Assembly: GCA_002286855.1 (NCBI GenBank)
Contig: NRSV01000021.1
Span: 248,001 to 312,000, forward strand
Reading direction: 5' to 3'
Length of the DNA stretch: 64,000 nt
Origin: Bipolaris cookei
Taxonomy: Eukaryota; Ascomycota; Dothideomycetes; Pleosporales; Pleosporaceae
The notes under the pieces are model-generated. The model was not told where the DNA came from. It did no database searches and worked only from the letters and a program-made list of their open reading frames with translations. Below, piece by piece: positions 35,511-45,710 of the stretch; the stretch's first letter is position 1; each line of letters opens with the position of its first letter. A program made the position numbers and the translations under genes.

Positions 35511-36872
35511 TCATGTCTCAGCAAAAGGATTCGGAGGCAAAGTATCATGGTCATATCCGTTACTTTCTTCCTGCTTGATTCCGTTCTCAGCAATTGTATC
35601 CTCATGCCCATTCATCTTTCCTTCTTCTTCATCGTCTCCGCCTTCTCTCGGTCTCCATAACCTTATAGTGCGATCTAGTCCCGCGCTAGCAATTAGCTTT
35701 TCGGTTGGATGCGTGTGGACGCTCAACACGGCGTCTGAATGGCCTTCGAGCCGTTGAAGTATGTTTTTGCTGCTCACGTCCCAGAGGACAACACTGTTGT
35801 CTTCACTGCCGGATGCTATGAAAGCATATTCTTGTCCAGCTTCACGATCGCCGTATGTACCAAAAGTTCCCAAAAGCGAGTATTTCTTGTTTGCGTGTCC
35901 CTGATACGTCTTTACGCACTTGCCTTTTCCTTCAATGTAGTTCCATAGCCGGATGCAGGAATCCAGTGTCCAGGCTAGGATGTACTTTCCGTTGGGTGAA
36001 AATATGACCGACGACACAGGCGCATTATCTTCGTGAACAAGGGTGCGGAGACACTGGCCGGTCGCCGTATCCCAGACACGAATGAGGCCGTCGTGTGAGC
36101 ACGAGACGATAAGCGTGCCATCGCGAACGAAATCGACACCGCCGACTGGGTCGCTATGTGCAGGAAGGGAGCGCATAACTCGGGCGGCGCGCACATCCCA
36201 AAGGTATACTGCTTCGTCGTAGGAGCCAGAGACAAGCATGTTGCCCTTTGGACTAAACGCTATACTATATATATAGTTGTGGTGACCGATGAACGGAATG
36301 GGATGTGCCAGGCCATTTGCTGTATCCCATAGCCGAATACTCTTGTCATCTGATCCACTTGCGAGGATCTTGGAGTCTAGTGACCAGCATATTGTGCTGA
36401 CACCGGCGAGGTGCCCTTCGAGTGTATGTTCGAGCGCGCCGGTCTTGGCATCCCAAATCTTGATGGTACAATCTGCAGACGCAGAGGCCAGCCAGCGGCC
36501 GTCTGGAGAAAACTTGACACAGGTGATGCCTCTCTTGTGGCCGCGCAGAATCAGGGTGGGAGAGTAGTTTAGGGAGGTCGGTTTTGGTGGTGGTGCAGGA
36601 GAGGTGCGCCGTCGTCGACTTGGCGATGAAGAGCTCGAATGTGGTGAGCGTGACCTTGACCGTGAGTATGACGGCCTTCTATCTCGGTATTCCTGCTGTT
36701 CATCATCGCTGTTGTCCCTGCTACACCGTCGCGCAGGCCGTTCTGCTAGACTGTAACTTGGTGAGGCATTGTGTGGTGTGTGGGAGGGAGAGCGTTTTCG
36801 CGGCCGCTCATCTTCATACGCATCCTTGTCCTGATGTCGTCTTTTGGGCGAGGGAGATGGGGTGCCGTCCAT
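35511..36872 (-). CDS. swd3: WDR5/Swd3-like WD40 protein of the COMPASS H3K4 methyltransferase complex
   Basis: Single-exon ORF of 453 aa. Residues 1-100 are disordered, with an RS/SR-rich segment (SYSRSRSRSPH) that yeast Swd3 lacks. Seven WD40 repeats then cover about 105-415, ending in KIWD, RLWD, YLWD, RVWD, RLWN, VLWD and RLWR. The sixth unit carries 'KTYQGHANKKYSLLG' and 'ASGSEDNSVVLWD', which strongly resemble the WDR5 signature region, and the next has HPTEKLIASAGLDRTIRLW. The role is a scaffold of Set1/COMPASS in the nucleus. A short acidic tail follows. The RS-rich N-terminus leaves open a link to RNA processing. It is divergent from ISC1. Confidence 0.85.
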   Translation of the reverse strand: MDGTPSPSPKRRHQDKDAYEDERPRKRSPSHTPHNASPSYSLAERPARRCSRDNSDDEQQEYRDRRPSYSRSRSRSPHSSSSSPSRRRRTSPAPPPKPTSLNYSPTLILRGHKRGITCVKFSPDGRWLASASADCTIKIWDAKTGALEHTLEGHLAGVSTICWSLDSKILASGSDDKSIRLWDTANGLAHPIPFIGHHNYIYSIAFSPKGNMLVSGSYDEAVYLWDVRAARVMRSLPAHSDPVGGVDFVRDGTLIVSCSHDGLIRVWDTATGQCLRTLVHEDNAPVSSVIFSPNGKYILAWTLDSCIRLWNYIEGKGKCVKTYQGHANKKYSLLGTFGTYGDREAGQEYAFIASGSEDNSVVLWDVSSKNILQRLEGHSDAVLSVHTHPTEKLIASAGLDRTIRLWRPREGGDDEEEGKMNGHEDTIAENGIKQEESNGYDHDTLPPNPFAET

Positions 36873-37047
36873 TGCTGAATGTAGAGGAGCCAGGTGTTTG
36901 GTGTTGGACTAGGAAAACGCGACGGATCGGCAATATGGGCGTTAGCGTGCGGGCGGTCAGGGGCACCCCTGCAGCATTTCAGGAACTATTTCCCCAGTTG
37001 CATCATTGCACTCACACTCAGCTATTCTCTAGGTAATACATTTCACC
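36873..37047. promoter_or_regulatory. Compact divergent promoter SWD3/ISC1
   Basis: Only 175 bases separate the two start codons, so both genes must share core promoter sequence. A pyrimidine-rich CACTCACACTCAGC stretch precedes the ISC1 start. Confidence 0.55.
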
Positions 37048-38539
37048 ATGGCTTTCGAGACCAGCCAATCACCCTCGAATATCCGCATCCTCTCGCTCAA
37101 CTGTTGGGGCCTCAAGTTCATCTCCAAACTTCGCAATGAGCGTCTTACCGAAATCGGTGTTCAAATCGCCGCTGCAAGTCCGCAGCCAGATATCGTCGGC
37201 CTACAAGAGTGCTGGACTCAGGAAGACTACCATGCGATTCGTGAGAAGACAAAGCACATACTGCCACATGGAAAGTTCTACTACAGTGGGATCTTCGGTG
37301 GCGGGCTAGTCATATTGTCTCGATGGCCCATCATCGAGAGTAACATGGTGCGCTATCCGCTCAATGGACGACCTGCTGCATTCTATCGTGGAGATTGGTT
37401 TGTTGGTAAAGGTGTTGCTTGTGCAAAGATACAAATGGGGCCTTCCCGGGGAGATGTTGCAGAAGTCTTCTGTACACATGTGTGTTCTTAATGCTTATGA
37501 CGGGTATCCAAAATGCACATGCTAACATGAATAGCTCCATGCCCCCTACGAAAGCGAACCTCACGACTCCTACATTTGCCACCGCACAGCCCAAGCATGG
37601 GAAATCACAAAGCTCATGCGTGCAGCCGCTGAACGTGGACACCTCGTCATCGGCATGGGCGACTTCAATATGATTCCTTTGTCCCTCGCACACCGTATAA
37701 TAGAGACGCACTCGCCAGTCCGCGATGTATGGCGCATATTACATCCCAATTCTTCGATCGGCGCAGCAAGGGACGAGGTCGAACGCCGTCGATGCGTACC
37801 AATACCATCTGCCGAGTTCAACATGACTATCAATGGAGCGACATGTGACAGCGAATTCAACTCCTGGAGGTGGAACAAGGGACAACAGAGACGTCTTGCC
37901 AAGGGCGAAAACGTGCAAATAGATCCTGCCGTTGAAGATCCCAATGCAAAGCGGCTAGACTATATATTTTACAGCAGTGGAATATTTCAGAACCCAGAGA
38001 CAAAGGAAGAAACAGCGGAGTGGGAGCTGAAGGAAGCGAATGTGGGCATGGCAATGCGACATCCTACATTACACTGCTCTCTCAGTGACCACTTCTCCGT
38101 AGAAGCGACACTGACGAGGACTCCGATTGCTCTATCAGCTGTCCCGCTATCTCCTTCGGCCCTGCTCGAACAGTTCCTGCCCATCGAGACTTACGACGAG
38201 ATCCTAGCCACAACCATGAAGTACGAGGCTCGGGAGCGAGTGCAGCGCAAGCTGCGCATAGGGCACTTCTTCTATCAACTATCCTTCTCTATTGGGTGCC
38301 TAATTGGTATATGGTGGACACCAAAGAACTATGTTTCTTTCATTTTGATGCTTTTGAGCACCCTAGGGTTCAGTGTGGGTGTCGTTGACGGATTGATGGG
38401 GCTGTTGTTCGTTGGTAGCGAGCTCAGGGCACTCAAGGAGTTCGAATGGGAGGTTAGGAATGCCCGGGAAAGGGCGTTGAGGGCAGGATCCAGAAAGACA
38501 ACCTCTGAGGAGAGCCAGGTGTCAGACGCGTCAGAATAA
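37048..38539 (+). CDS. isc1: Inositol phosphosphingolipid phospholipase C
   Basis: Two exons, 37048-37479 and 37535-38539, with a 55-nt phase-0 intron (GTGTGT, GCTAAC branch, ATAG), giving 478 aa, the length of yeast Isc1. The endonuclease/exonuclease/phosphatase fold is shown by LSLNCWGLKF near the N-terminus, the metal-binding Glu in GLQECW, the GMGDFNM block, the 'KRLDYIFYS' block and the terminal catalytic SDHFSVEA. Two adjacent transmembrane helices (about 390-440) anchor the C-terminus. The enzyme hydrolyses inositol phosphosphingolipids to ceramide in ER and mitochondrial membranes. Intron placement immediately after the catalytic 'CTH' block keeps the fold intact. Confidence 0.94.
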
Positions 38540-38872
38540 TAATAACAATCTGAGATAGGGTTCCAATCTAATGCGATTATCATCATCGCAGTGCTGATGT
38601 GTCTCTGTTTCGATAATCGGGAATGACGCGTGCACGTGCTGTTGAATGAACGCGCGACAGTCGGGTGGTGGCTTGGCTCCTCGATCAACCACGACTCCAA
38701 ACCTCATCCTTCCGGCCACCATAATTCACATGTAAACCCCCATCTCTCCACGCGCGCACCCGTCTAATCGCAACAAGTACGCGATCATAATATTCATACC
38801 CATACCCCACCGAATCTCGTACACTACCCAGAAGGCCTTGATCGCGCGGTTCGGGAGTTCGCAGCCCTCACG
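38540..38872. promoter_or_regulatory. Intergenic between ISC1 and TAF12
   Basis: 333 bases: ISC1 3' end and TAF12 promoter. No other feature is seen. Confidence 0.4.
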
Positions 38873-40893
38873 ATGAGCGAATCGCAGCCCCAGCCCCAGC
38901 AGCAGCCCAATAGCGGCCAGCAGCAACAGCTGCTACGTCCTGACGATATACTCAAGCTTCAATGTCTTCCTGAAGATGAGAAGCAAAAATATCGCTTGAT
39001 CATGCAAAATTTCTGGAACATCTGCAATACGCACCAGCAGGGGAGCCAGGAAAATACCAATGCTCGCCAGAAGTTGACAGAATGGTCACAGAAGTTCATT
39101 ACACGCGAGCGCCAATACAGGGCCAAGATGAAGGCTCAGCAACAGCAACAGCAGGGAAACCAGAACCAGGGACAAGCAAGCCAGTCTAATACCGCTGGCC
39201 AGCAGAACCAGAACCCCGTCAAGCAAGAAGGCGGCCAGGCTCGCGCCGAAAACACCGCGGGGGCAGTCGGCCAACAGCAATCTAACCAAGGCCAAAACCA
39301 AGGTCGCGGCCAGGTGGATCCTGCTATAGTGAAGCACGTCCACGAATTCCCTATGCAGGGGCCGTTGACCGGACCTTCGCCGGGCACGCCCGAGTATGAG
39401 GTCAAGTTGAAAGAATATCGGACGGGTTACTTGAACATGCTAGCGAAGCAGGCTTCTTTGAACGAGAGTAGAAAGAAACTCATTCAACAACTGAGTGAAC
39501 GACAAAGCAACGGGCAAGATTTGCCACAAGATCTACTCGTCTTGAAGGGCAAGATCGAGAAGGAGCATGCCAACATGAGGGCACAAATTGACAAGTTTCG
39601 AGCTTTGCAGAAGCAGTGGAAGGAAGAGCGCGAGCAGAACTCGCAGGGCCAGGCACAGGCACAGACCCAAGGCCAGAACTCAGCACAATCACCGCCGCCA
39701 CCGCAACAGCAGCAGCAGTCGTCGCAACAACAATCTCAATCACAGCCGCCTCAACGACAACCCTCGCAGCCCAATGCCTCTGCGCAGCCTCAGATAAAAG
39801 AGGAGCCTCAGATCAAGGTTGAGGGTGGGCAGCCACAGCAACCGCAACCACAAACGCAGCAACAGCCGCAACCTCAGCAATCTCAGCCCCAACAACAATA
39901 TAATGTCCAGGGAAATCAAGGGAACCAACAGCAGCCGCCGCAACAGCAACAGCAACTGAACCAGCAAATGCCACCTTCACTTCCTCAGCAACAGCAGCAA
40001 CAGCAGCCTCGGCCGCCACCAGCGCCTCACTCGCAAACAATGCCGCCGAATCAAATGCCGCAGTTCGCGCAACAGCAGCAGCAAAACTTTCACCAGCAGC
40101 AACGACCTCAGATAAATCCTATGCAAGCCAACGCTCACCAGCAGGGCAATTCACCGCACCCACAGTCTGCAACCGGAACCGGTCCGCCAGTTCCACTCTC
40201 TCACCAGGCTGCCGTTAGTGCTGCGAACCGATCCTACACCGACCCCCAGCGTACAAACACACCCATGCAGCAAAGTGGACAAGGTGGTAACTTTGGCAGT
40301 CGCGAGCGCGAGCAACTGAATAACCCCAAGATGCCGATCCCGCGACACCTGAATGTAACCTCACCGCAAGCCGTCCACATGGGTCAAGCGCGGCCAACCA
40401 TGAGTGGCCCTACAAACGGCGCGCCAGGGCCAATGGGCCAGCCTGTCATCCCGCGACCACCGCCCTTCCAGCTTGAAGGTGACGGCGACCGCGTCCTCAG
40501 CAAGCGCAAACTAGACGAGCTCGTCCGCCAAGTCACCGGTGGCTCAGAAGAAGCCCTCACACCAGAAGTCGAAGAGGTAAAGTCTTTCACTTATCCAAAA
40601 ACCACTGATCTCGCAACTAACATGCCTTCACTCAGGCCGTTCTCCAACTCGCAGACGACTTTGTTGATAATGTCATAAGCAACGCCTGCAAACTCTCCAA
40701 ACTCCGCGATTCTCCCCAGCTAGACATTCGCGATATCCAGGTCATCCTCGAGCGCAACTATAATATTCGTATCCCGGGCTATGCGTCCGATGAGGTTAGG
40801 ACTGTGCGCAAGATTGTGCCTGCGCAGGGCTGGGCGGCGAAGATGAATGCGGTTAACGCGGCGAAGGTTATGGGTGGGAAGACGGATTTTTAG
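38873..40893 (+). CDS. taf12: TFIID/SAGA subunit TAF12 (histone-fold protein)
   Basis: Two exons, 38873-40576 and 40636-40893, with a 59-nt phase-0 intron (GTAAAG..CTCAG), giving 653 aa. The last 110 residues form the histone fold (SKRKLDELVRQVTG, then EAVLQLADDFVDNVI, LDIRDIQVILERNYNI and IPGYASDE) and are the TAF12 signature. The intron lies between helix 1 and helix 2. The other 540 residues are Gln/Pro-rich with many polyQ runs coded by mixed CAA/CAG, a typical activation or coactivator region. A helical segment at about 185-250 (NESRKKLIQQLSE) is also ordered. TAF12 pairs with TAF4 in TFIID and with Ada1 in SAGA. Confidence 0.94.
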
Positions 40894-42536
40894 GCTGGTG
40901 GATTGGAGAGAAGATATGGGGAACGAAGGAGGAAGAAGTGAATGATGTATATATCTGGGGGTTACGAATGTTGCTTTATTCTTTTTTCAGAATGGGGCTA
41001 TTGATGTCAATTCAATTTTTTGGTCAGAGTACAAGTCCAAGGCACATAATGATGGTGATGCAGATACAGTCATGTGTAGGTGATTTTATCTTTAAGGGAT
41101 TGAGAAGTTTATATTTTCTCTTTTTTGTTACGGTTCGTGAATCACTTAATTTTATCCTTGGTGTGCCCCCAATTTTAGCAAAGTCCAAATGGCGTCTTTA
41201 GCAATTGCCTTTACATGCTGGAAGACAGATGAGTTCCAGGAAATAAGTAGAAGAACTAGTAAGTAAAAAGGATGGAAGCTCTGCAGAAGGTTTAAACGCT
41301 GTATGTGACGTTAACCTTTTGCAAAGCCATGCATGCGCCGCCTAGAAGTTCTTAAAAGATAAAATCTAGTACGTTTCATTACATACCAAGACCCTACACA
41401 AGTGACTTGCGCAGGTCGACCAAAAATAAAAATAAAAGTTTGCAAAAACATACGACAGCGGGGATTCGCTAGTGGTCACCCACCTAACTACAAATCCGTC
41501 GGTAAACTGCTTGTATAGGGCAGATCGGACGGGATGCCTTGTTGTCACTCGTTCTGATACCATAAAGACCGCTAAATTATCTGTTTCCAGTATCGCGCAA
41601 CCCGTAGCAAGTTTTTGCAGAAAGGAGAAGGATCTACTTGCGTTACACTCCTTCGGGCTGAGCAGCAGATCATCCCGAAATAGTGTAGCGCAAATTGTTA
41701 ATCTACATAAGCCATAATCAGGGGCTGACATTAACCTACTAGCCTTAACAGTAAACCGCTCTACTAATTCTAGCAATACGACCTGCTCACTAATCGTTCC
41801 TTCCACTAAGCAAGAGGCGTGATACCACCAACATAATAGGCGCTATGATCGCCCGATACAGACAGCTGCCAGCTGGAACATGTTGTCTGCCTCATAAATT
41901 CTAGCTCTTAAGCATGTAGACTACTCGTCGGTCTATACTATGCACACTAAGCCACCGTACCGAGCTCGCCTCTCTACATCCTCAACACTCCTATACACTC
42001 AGTTCGCGCAGATTAGTATATCAGCCATGTGCATAATATATACTGTCCCATTTATAGTAATAAGTGTTTGTCGGTATTACGTGCCTTTAGTTGCATGAGT
42101 AGCCATACCATGCTGGCTAGGTTCAACATCAAGAACCCAGACGTCGCACCTAATATAAATAGCGGTCTTGTGCAGGGCTTTCAGCGCCAGGATATACCGG
42201 ATTTAACAGCGGATTTGCTAGAGTTTCGCAGGATAAGGGGTCTCCAGTAGATTGTGTTGTCCAGGTTTATTCAGGAAACTAGATATGAGGGATACAGGGG
42301 GCTCACAGGGACGTTTACGTTCCAGGCTGGACGTTGGTAGATTGGACCATAGGGCTCTATAAGAATTCGCAGCGCACTTACAGAGCAGACGAAAAACACT
42401 CATCACGCACAAAAACCAAACGTTCAGGCAGAAGTCGACCACAACGGTCATTCCTTTTAATAGTTCCTTCATCGATCTACACCCATCTACTACTGTCACT
42501 AAGTCTACTCTGCTACATATTCCGTCCTTCCTACTC
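40894..42536. other. Intergenic, about 1.6 kb, carrying a 5S rRNA relic
   Basis: AT-rich 3' region of TAF12 and of the cutinase gene. Apart from the 5S-like copy at 41447-41566, no feature is supported. A plus-strand stretch around 42029-42250 is open but without recognisable content. Confidence 0.4.
41447..41566 (-). pseudogene. 5S rRNA pseudogene (5' end lost)
   Basis: On the minus strand positions align without gaps to 120-nt ascomycete 5S rRNA. From about position 21 to the end the match is clear: ATCCCGTCCGATCT, the internal AAGC, the GGTGGGTGACCAC box and the CGTATGTT terminus, followed by several T runs that would stop RNA polymerase III. The first 20 nt do not match ACATACGACC and cannot pair with the 3' strand to form helix I. 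This looks like a dispersed 5S copy whose 5' end was replaced, so it is probably not functional. Based on recall of Neurospora 5S. Confidence 0.68.
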
Positions 42537-43581
42537 TTAAGCGTAGACATATTCAATCTTGATACGGGGAACGCACATAGCGTCGTATGGCTGAGGAGCA
42601 GTGAAGGGAGCAACGTAAACTGGAGATGTAGGGTAAGCGGGAAGAGCAGCGACAGTGGAGGAAACAGCAACACTGGAGGAAGCAGCAGGACCAGAGGAAG
42701 CAACAGTTCCAGAGGAAGCAGCAGCGCTTGAAGATGCAACAGCGGCAATGCTAACAGACGAGGCGACGACAGTAGAAGAAGCGCTGGGCGTAGTTTTGGG
42801 AGTGGCACATAGAGGGGCGGCTTCATTGAACTTTCCAACGGCCCAGGTCGAGGCGTCATCGGTGTACAGCTCAAAGTAGCTCAAGTGCTTCTCGACGTCG
42901 TCGCCGTTGGCGCAGATCGGGTCTCCCTTAGCGCAGTAAGAGCGCAGGATGGGTGCGTAGCGGTTCAGGCGCGCAAGAGAGTCGGCGTGGCGACCGTCCT
43001 TCTGTAGATCAGAGCCGTCAAGAACGTTGTATGGCTGGTTAGCCTCATGCATGACATCGCCCCAGAGGAGAGCTGCAGCAACTAAATTACCACATTAGCA
43101 CAGTCCAAGGGTCGAGTGTGTCATGTCAAGAATACTTACTAGCATTACCAGGAGCCGAGGTAGGGTCTAGACCAGTGGTGATTTGGGAGCATCCACCAGG
43201 TCCAGCAAGGATATCTCCGGTAATCCAGGCACCCTGAGAGAAGCCATTGAGGATGAGATGCGTGCAAGGGCACTTCTTGTTGAAAGCAGTGATTTGGGAT
43301 TGACCGTTGCGGACTCCATCGGCAATCTGTTTGCAGAAGTCGCCGCCCTTCGGGAACACAACCTCAATGTAGTCGCAGGTCTTGCCCTCAGCCCTTAGTT
43401 TGGCGCACGTAGCGTCGACGAAGGGGAATGTACGGCTGTCATGGTACGGCGCATTGTTACCGCGGGCCATGAAGATAACGGCATCGGCGCAGGGAGCGTC
43501 GAGCTTGGGGGCCGGGTCTTGAGCGACGGCGACGGCGGCGACAGCGCTGAGCGCGAGAACGTTGCGGATGATGGAAGACAT
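42537..43581 (-). CDS. Secreted cutinase-family serine esterase
   Basis: Two exons on the minus strand, 43581-43140 and 43081-42537, with a 58-nt phase-1 intron (GTAAGT, GCTAAT, TTAG), giving 328 aa. A signal peptide covers residues 1-20 (cleavage after AVAVA). The alpha/beta-hydrolase has the nucleophile in GFSQG (Ser115) and, in the family order, Asp201 (KGDPIC) and His213 (VEKHLSY), so the triad is complete. Cysteines near the N-terminus and around the active site would form the usual disulfides. The enzyme is an extracellular esterase for cutin or acetylated xylan. Residues 233-290 form a Ser/Ala/Val-rich linker, then a short tail, with no recognisable carbohydrate-binding module. It borders the transposon island. 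Confidence 0.93.
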
Positions 43582-44018
43582 TATTAAGGATTAAAGAGTG
43601 TGGTATTAATTGGTTGTTAAAAGAGAGTGTACTGGTTAGATTGCGAGGTTGGAAGACCTGTGAGAAGAGAGAGAGACCTCTTGGCTTCGGGGAAAGAGTG
43701 CTTAATAGGAGTGTTCATTTCGCATTTCAGCCGAACTGAGTGTCAAGTCGGCTCAACTCCGCAGAAACGGGCGGAAAAGGGTAGTGTGCCTGACTAGATA
43801 CGAGTTGGATCCCTTTTTGGGTGAGCTATCTATCTTTGGTCATGCGCTAGCAGGAGCGCGGACAAACGTCGTATTATTGAGATTGAGGTTGCCAATAAGG
43901 TTTTGGAGGATCGCCCAGGGGCCGGATGTCCCCCTGATGGATGCTGTCAAACTCCGCCACCTTTGCGAAATGGGTCAACGGGACATCGATAGTAACTGGT
44001 TTCCCTAGTCGGGAATGA
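43582..44018. promoter_or_regulatory. Cutinase promoter and left edge of the transposon island
   Basis: 437 bases. The first 180 are the cutinase upstream region. No left terminal repeat for the adjoining Tc1-like relic could be found here. Confidence 0.4.
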
Positions 44019-45540
44019 TGCTTCGAGAGGTAGAGATCATCTGAGACGTTGCTGTTGAGGTTTGCATTGAAGTCACCTTTTGGTGGCAAATCCACCAACC
44101 AAATCAGTGCAATAACGGGTATTTCACCGCGTACGATTGGCTCAATTTATGGCAGAGCCTGCCAGCAAGGCTTTGGGCCTAATGCGCCTACAATTAATCT
44201 TCTAGAATACTTAGAGGATGCACCTCGCGCTGGCCGCCCTCGTAAACAAGAAGATATCCACGAAGCTACCCTAGAAAAAGTACATCGCGATAGGCACAGT
44301 AGAGAGAAGAACTGTGTTTATATAGCTGGCGTCCTTAGTATTCACGGCTACAACGTTTCGTCTATTGCCGTATGGAGAGTTCTCAAAGCAGCGGGCTACA
44401 AGACGAAGCCAACGCGGAGGCCTGGGTTGACACAGGATGAGACAGGAGAGGCTTGGATGGTGTCTTGCGTATAAAGATTGGACTGTAGAGGATTGGAAAA
44501 ACGTCATCTGGTCAGACGAGACCTCCGCCATGCTCAACCACCGGCGTCGTGGCTATCGCGTCTGGCGACGACCAGATGAGGTATTCACCAAGTCTGTCAT
44601 TCGCGAGCGGTGGAAGAGCTACTGACTTTATGTTCTGGCGCTGCTTCTCATACGATCAGAAGGGCCCCTGCCACGTCTGGAGACCAGAGACTGCGCAGGA
44701 GAAGAGACGGGCAGCTCTTCAGATTGAAGAGTTGAACAAGGCTCTGGAGCTAGTGATGAGAGAGCAGTGGGAGCTCATAACGGACATGAAGAGGTTAGGA
44801 TTAAGAAACAAGTCAGGCAAATCTCCTCAGTGGAGATTCACAAAAGAGACTGATAAGCTAACTTGTGATGGTGGAGGTGGTGTTGGTTGGTGGCGCTATT
44901 ACTCCCAAAGCTTATACCCTTCGCAAAGGAGTGTCAAAAAGGGAGACCACGTACAGTTGTTCAAGAAGACAAGGCTCCTTCGCATGTTCGTCATGCGCAG
45001 CGTATAATATATGAACAACAGAGCGTGGAGCGGCTTGTCTGGTGTGGTAATTCACCTGATCTCAACGCTATTGAGCCAGCTTGGTCATTGCTGAAAAGGA
45101 GAATAATGAGCAAAGGAGCACCAAAAAACAGAGCAGAAGGGGCAAAAGCATGGCTACCCTGGTGGTAGGAGCTGCCTGTTGGGACATATATTGGAGTCGA
45201 GCTGACGACACCAGTCTTACCTCGGTCTTGCTACGGGCATACAGGTGTCTGCAAGGGCATACGCGTCTCAGCAGGGGAACACATTTCAGTAGTTGCAGCC
45301 TTGCCTGCTACTGCTGCGTATAGAGCTACGTCGATAGCCCAGTAGCTAGTCGAACCAGCCAAGTCTTCATTTTAGTGTTTTATGCAACTGCAGTTGTTTG
45401 ACTCAATTAAGGCCTTTGTCGTGCCAACACTACCTCAACACCAAATCCAGTCTTGGATAGAGTGTATTCCATTTCATATTGAGGAAATAATTCGACTTGA
45501 AGCCGGTGATGAGTACAAGGAAGGGCGGTGGGACACATCC
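44019..45540 (+). pseudogene. Tc1/mariner-like transposase, frameshifted relic
   Basis: Pieces of one transposase in different frames read in order from left to right. The N-terminal helix-turn-helix region (KSTNQISAITGISPRTIGSI) spans 44049-44474. The first catalytic block (WKNVIWSDETS) and RVWRRPDEVF lie at 44437-44625. The middle spans 44625-44880, and the second and third catalytic blocks (VQEDKAPSH, NSPDLNAIEPAW) lie at 44887-45168. The last piece (QHQIQSWIECIPFHIEEI) is at 45430-45530, behind an insertion. It is close kin to the intact copy to its right but in opposite orientation. All three acidic catalytic residues survive, but at least three frameshifts and a stop make it dead. It ends at a terminal repeat at 45591-45614. 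Confidence 0.85.
45178..45432. other. Sequence inserted in the Tc1-like relic
   Basis: The transposase text breaks after the codons for Glu-Leu-Pro and resumes with Leu-Pro-Gln about 250 bases later. Comparison with the intact copy, where the corresponding residues are contiguous, shows the insertion. Clean target duplications and terminal repeats were not seen. Confidence 0.5.
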
Positions 45541-45590
45541 GGTCAACCTTCGGTAGTACTTCGGCAGTAATACAGATGATCCCTATCAGC

Positions 45591-45614
45591 AAGGACTTTT
45601 GATAGGCACCTCCG
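45591..45614. repeat. Right terminal repeat of the broken Tc1-like element
   Basis: The 24 bases AAGGACTTTTGATAGGCACC then TCCG are identical to the right end of the intact element (47093-47116). They are followed at once by TA and the left end of that element. Confidence 0.85.
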
Positions 45615-45616
45615 TA

Positions 45617-45680
45617 CAGAGGTGCCTTTCAAAAGTTCTTGCTCGCGCAGTGGCAGGGATATACCGACTAATACCCAATC
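45617..45680. repeat. Left terminal inverted repeat, Tc1-like element
   Basis: Starts CAGAGGTGCC and ends CCCAATC. Its reverse complement matches 47053-47116. Confidence 0.9.
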
Positions 45681-45710
45681 AGGCAAGAGCTCCGGGCTTG
45701 ATCAATTCTA

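Noticed and set aside
39480..40040. Leu/Ala-rich and Arg/His-rich ORFs within TAF12
   Set aside because: They are other frames of the CAG/CAA repeats that encode polyglutamine.
42218..42874. 218-codon Leu/Pro-rich ORF overlapping the cutinase linker
   Set aside because: It is a shifted frame through the Ser/Ala-rich linker of a well-supported gene.
44437..44625. Separate small gene inside the Tc1-like relic
   Set aside because: It matches the central transposase segment of the intact copy and is simply one frame of the broken gene.
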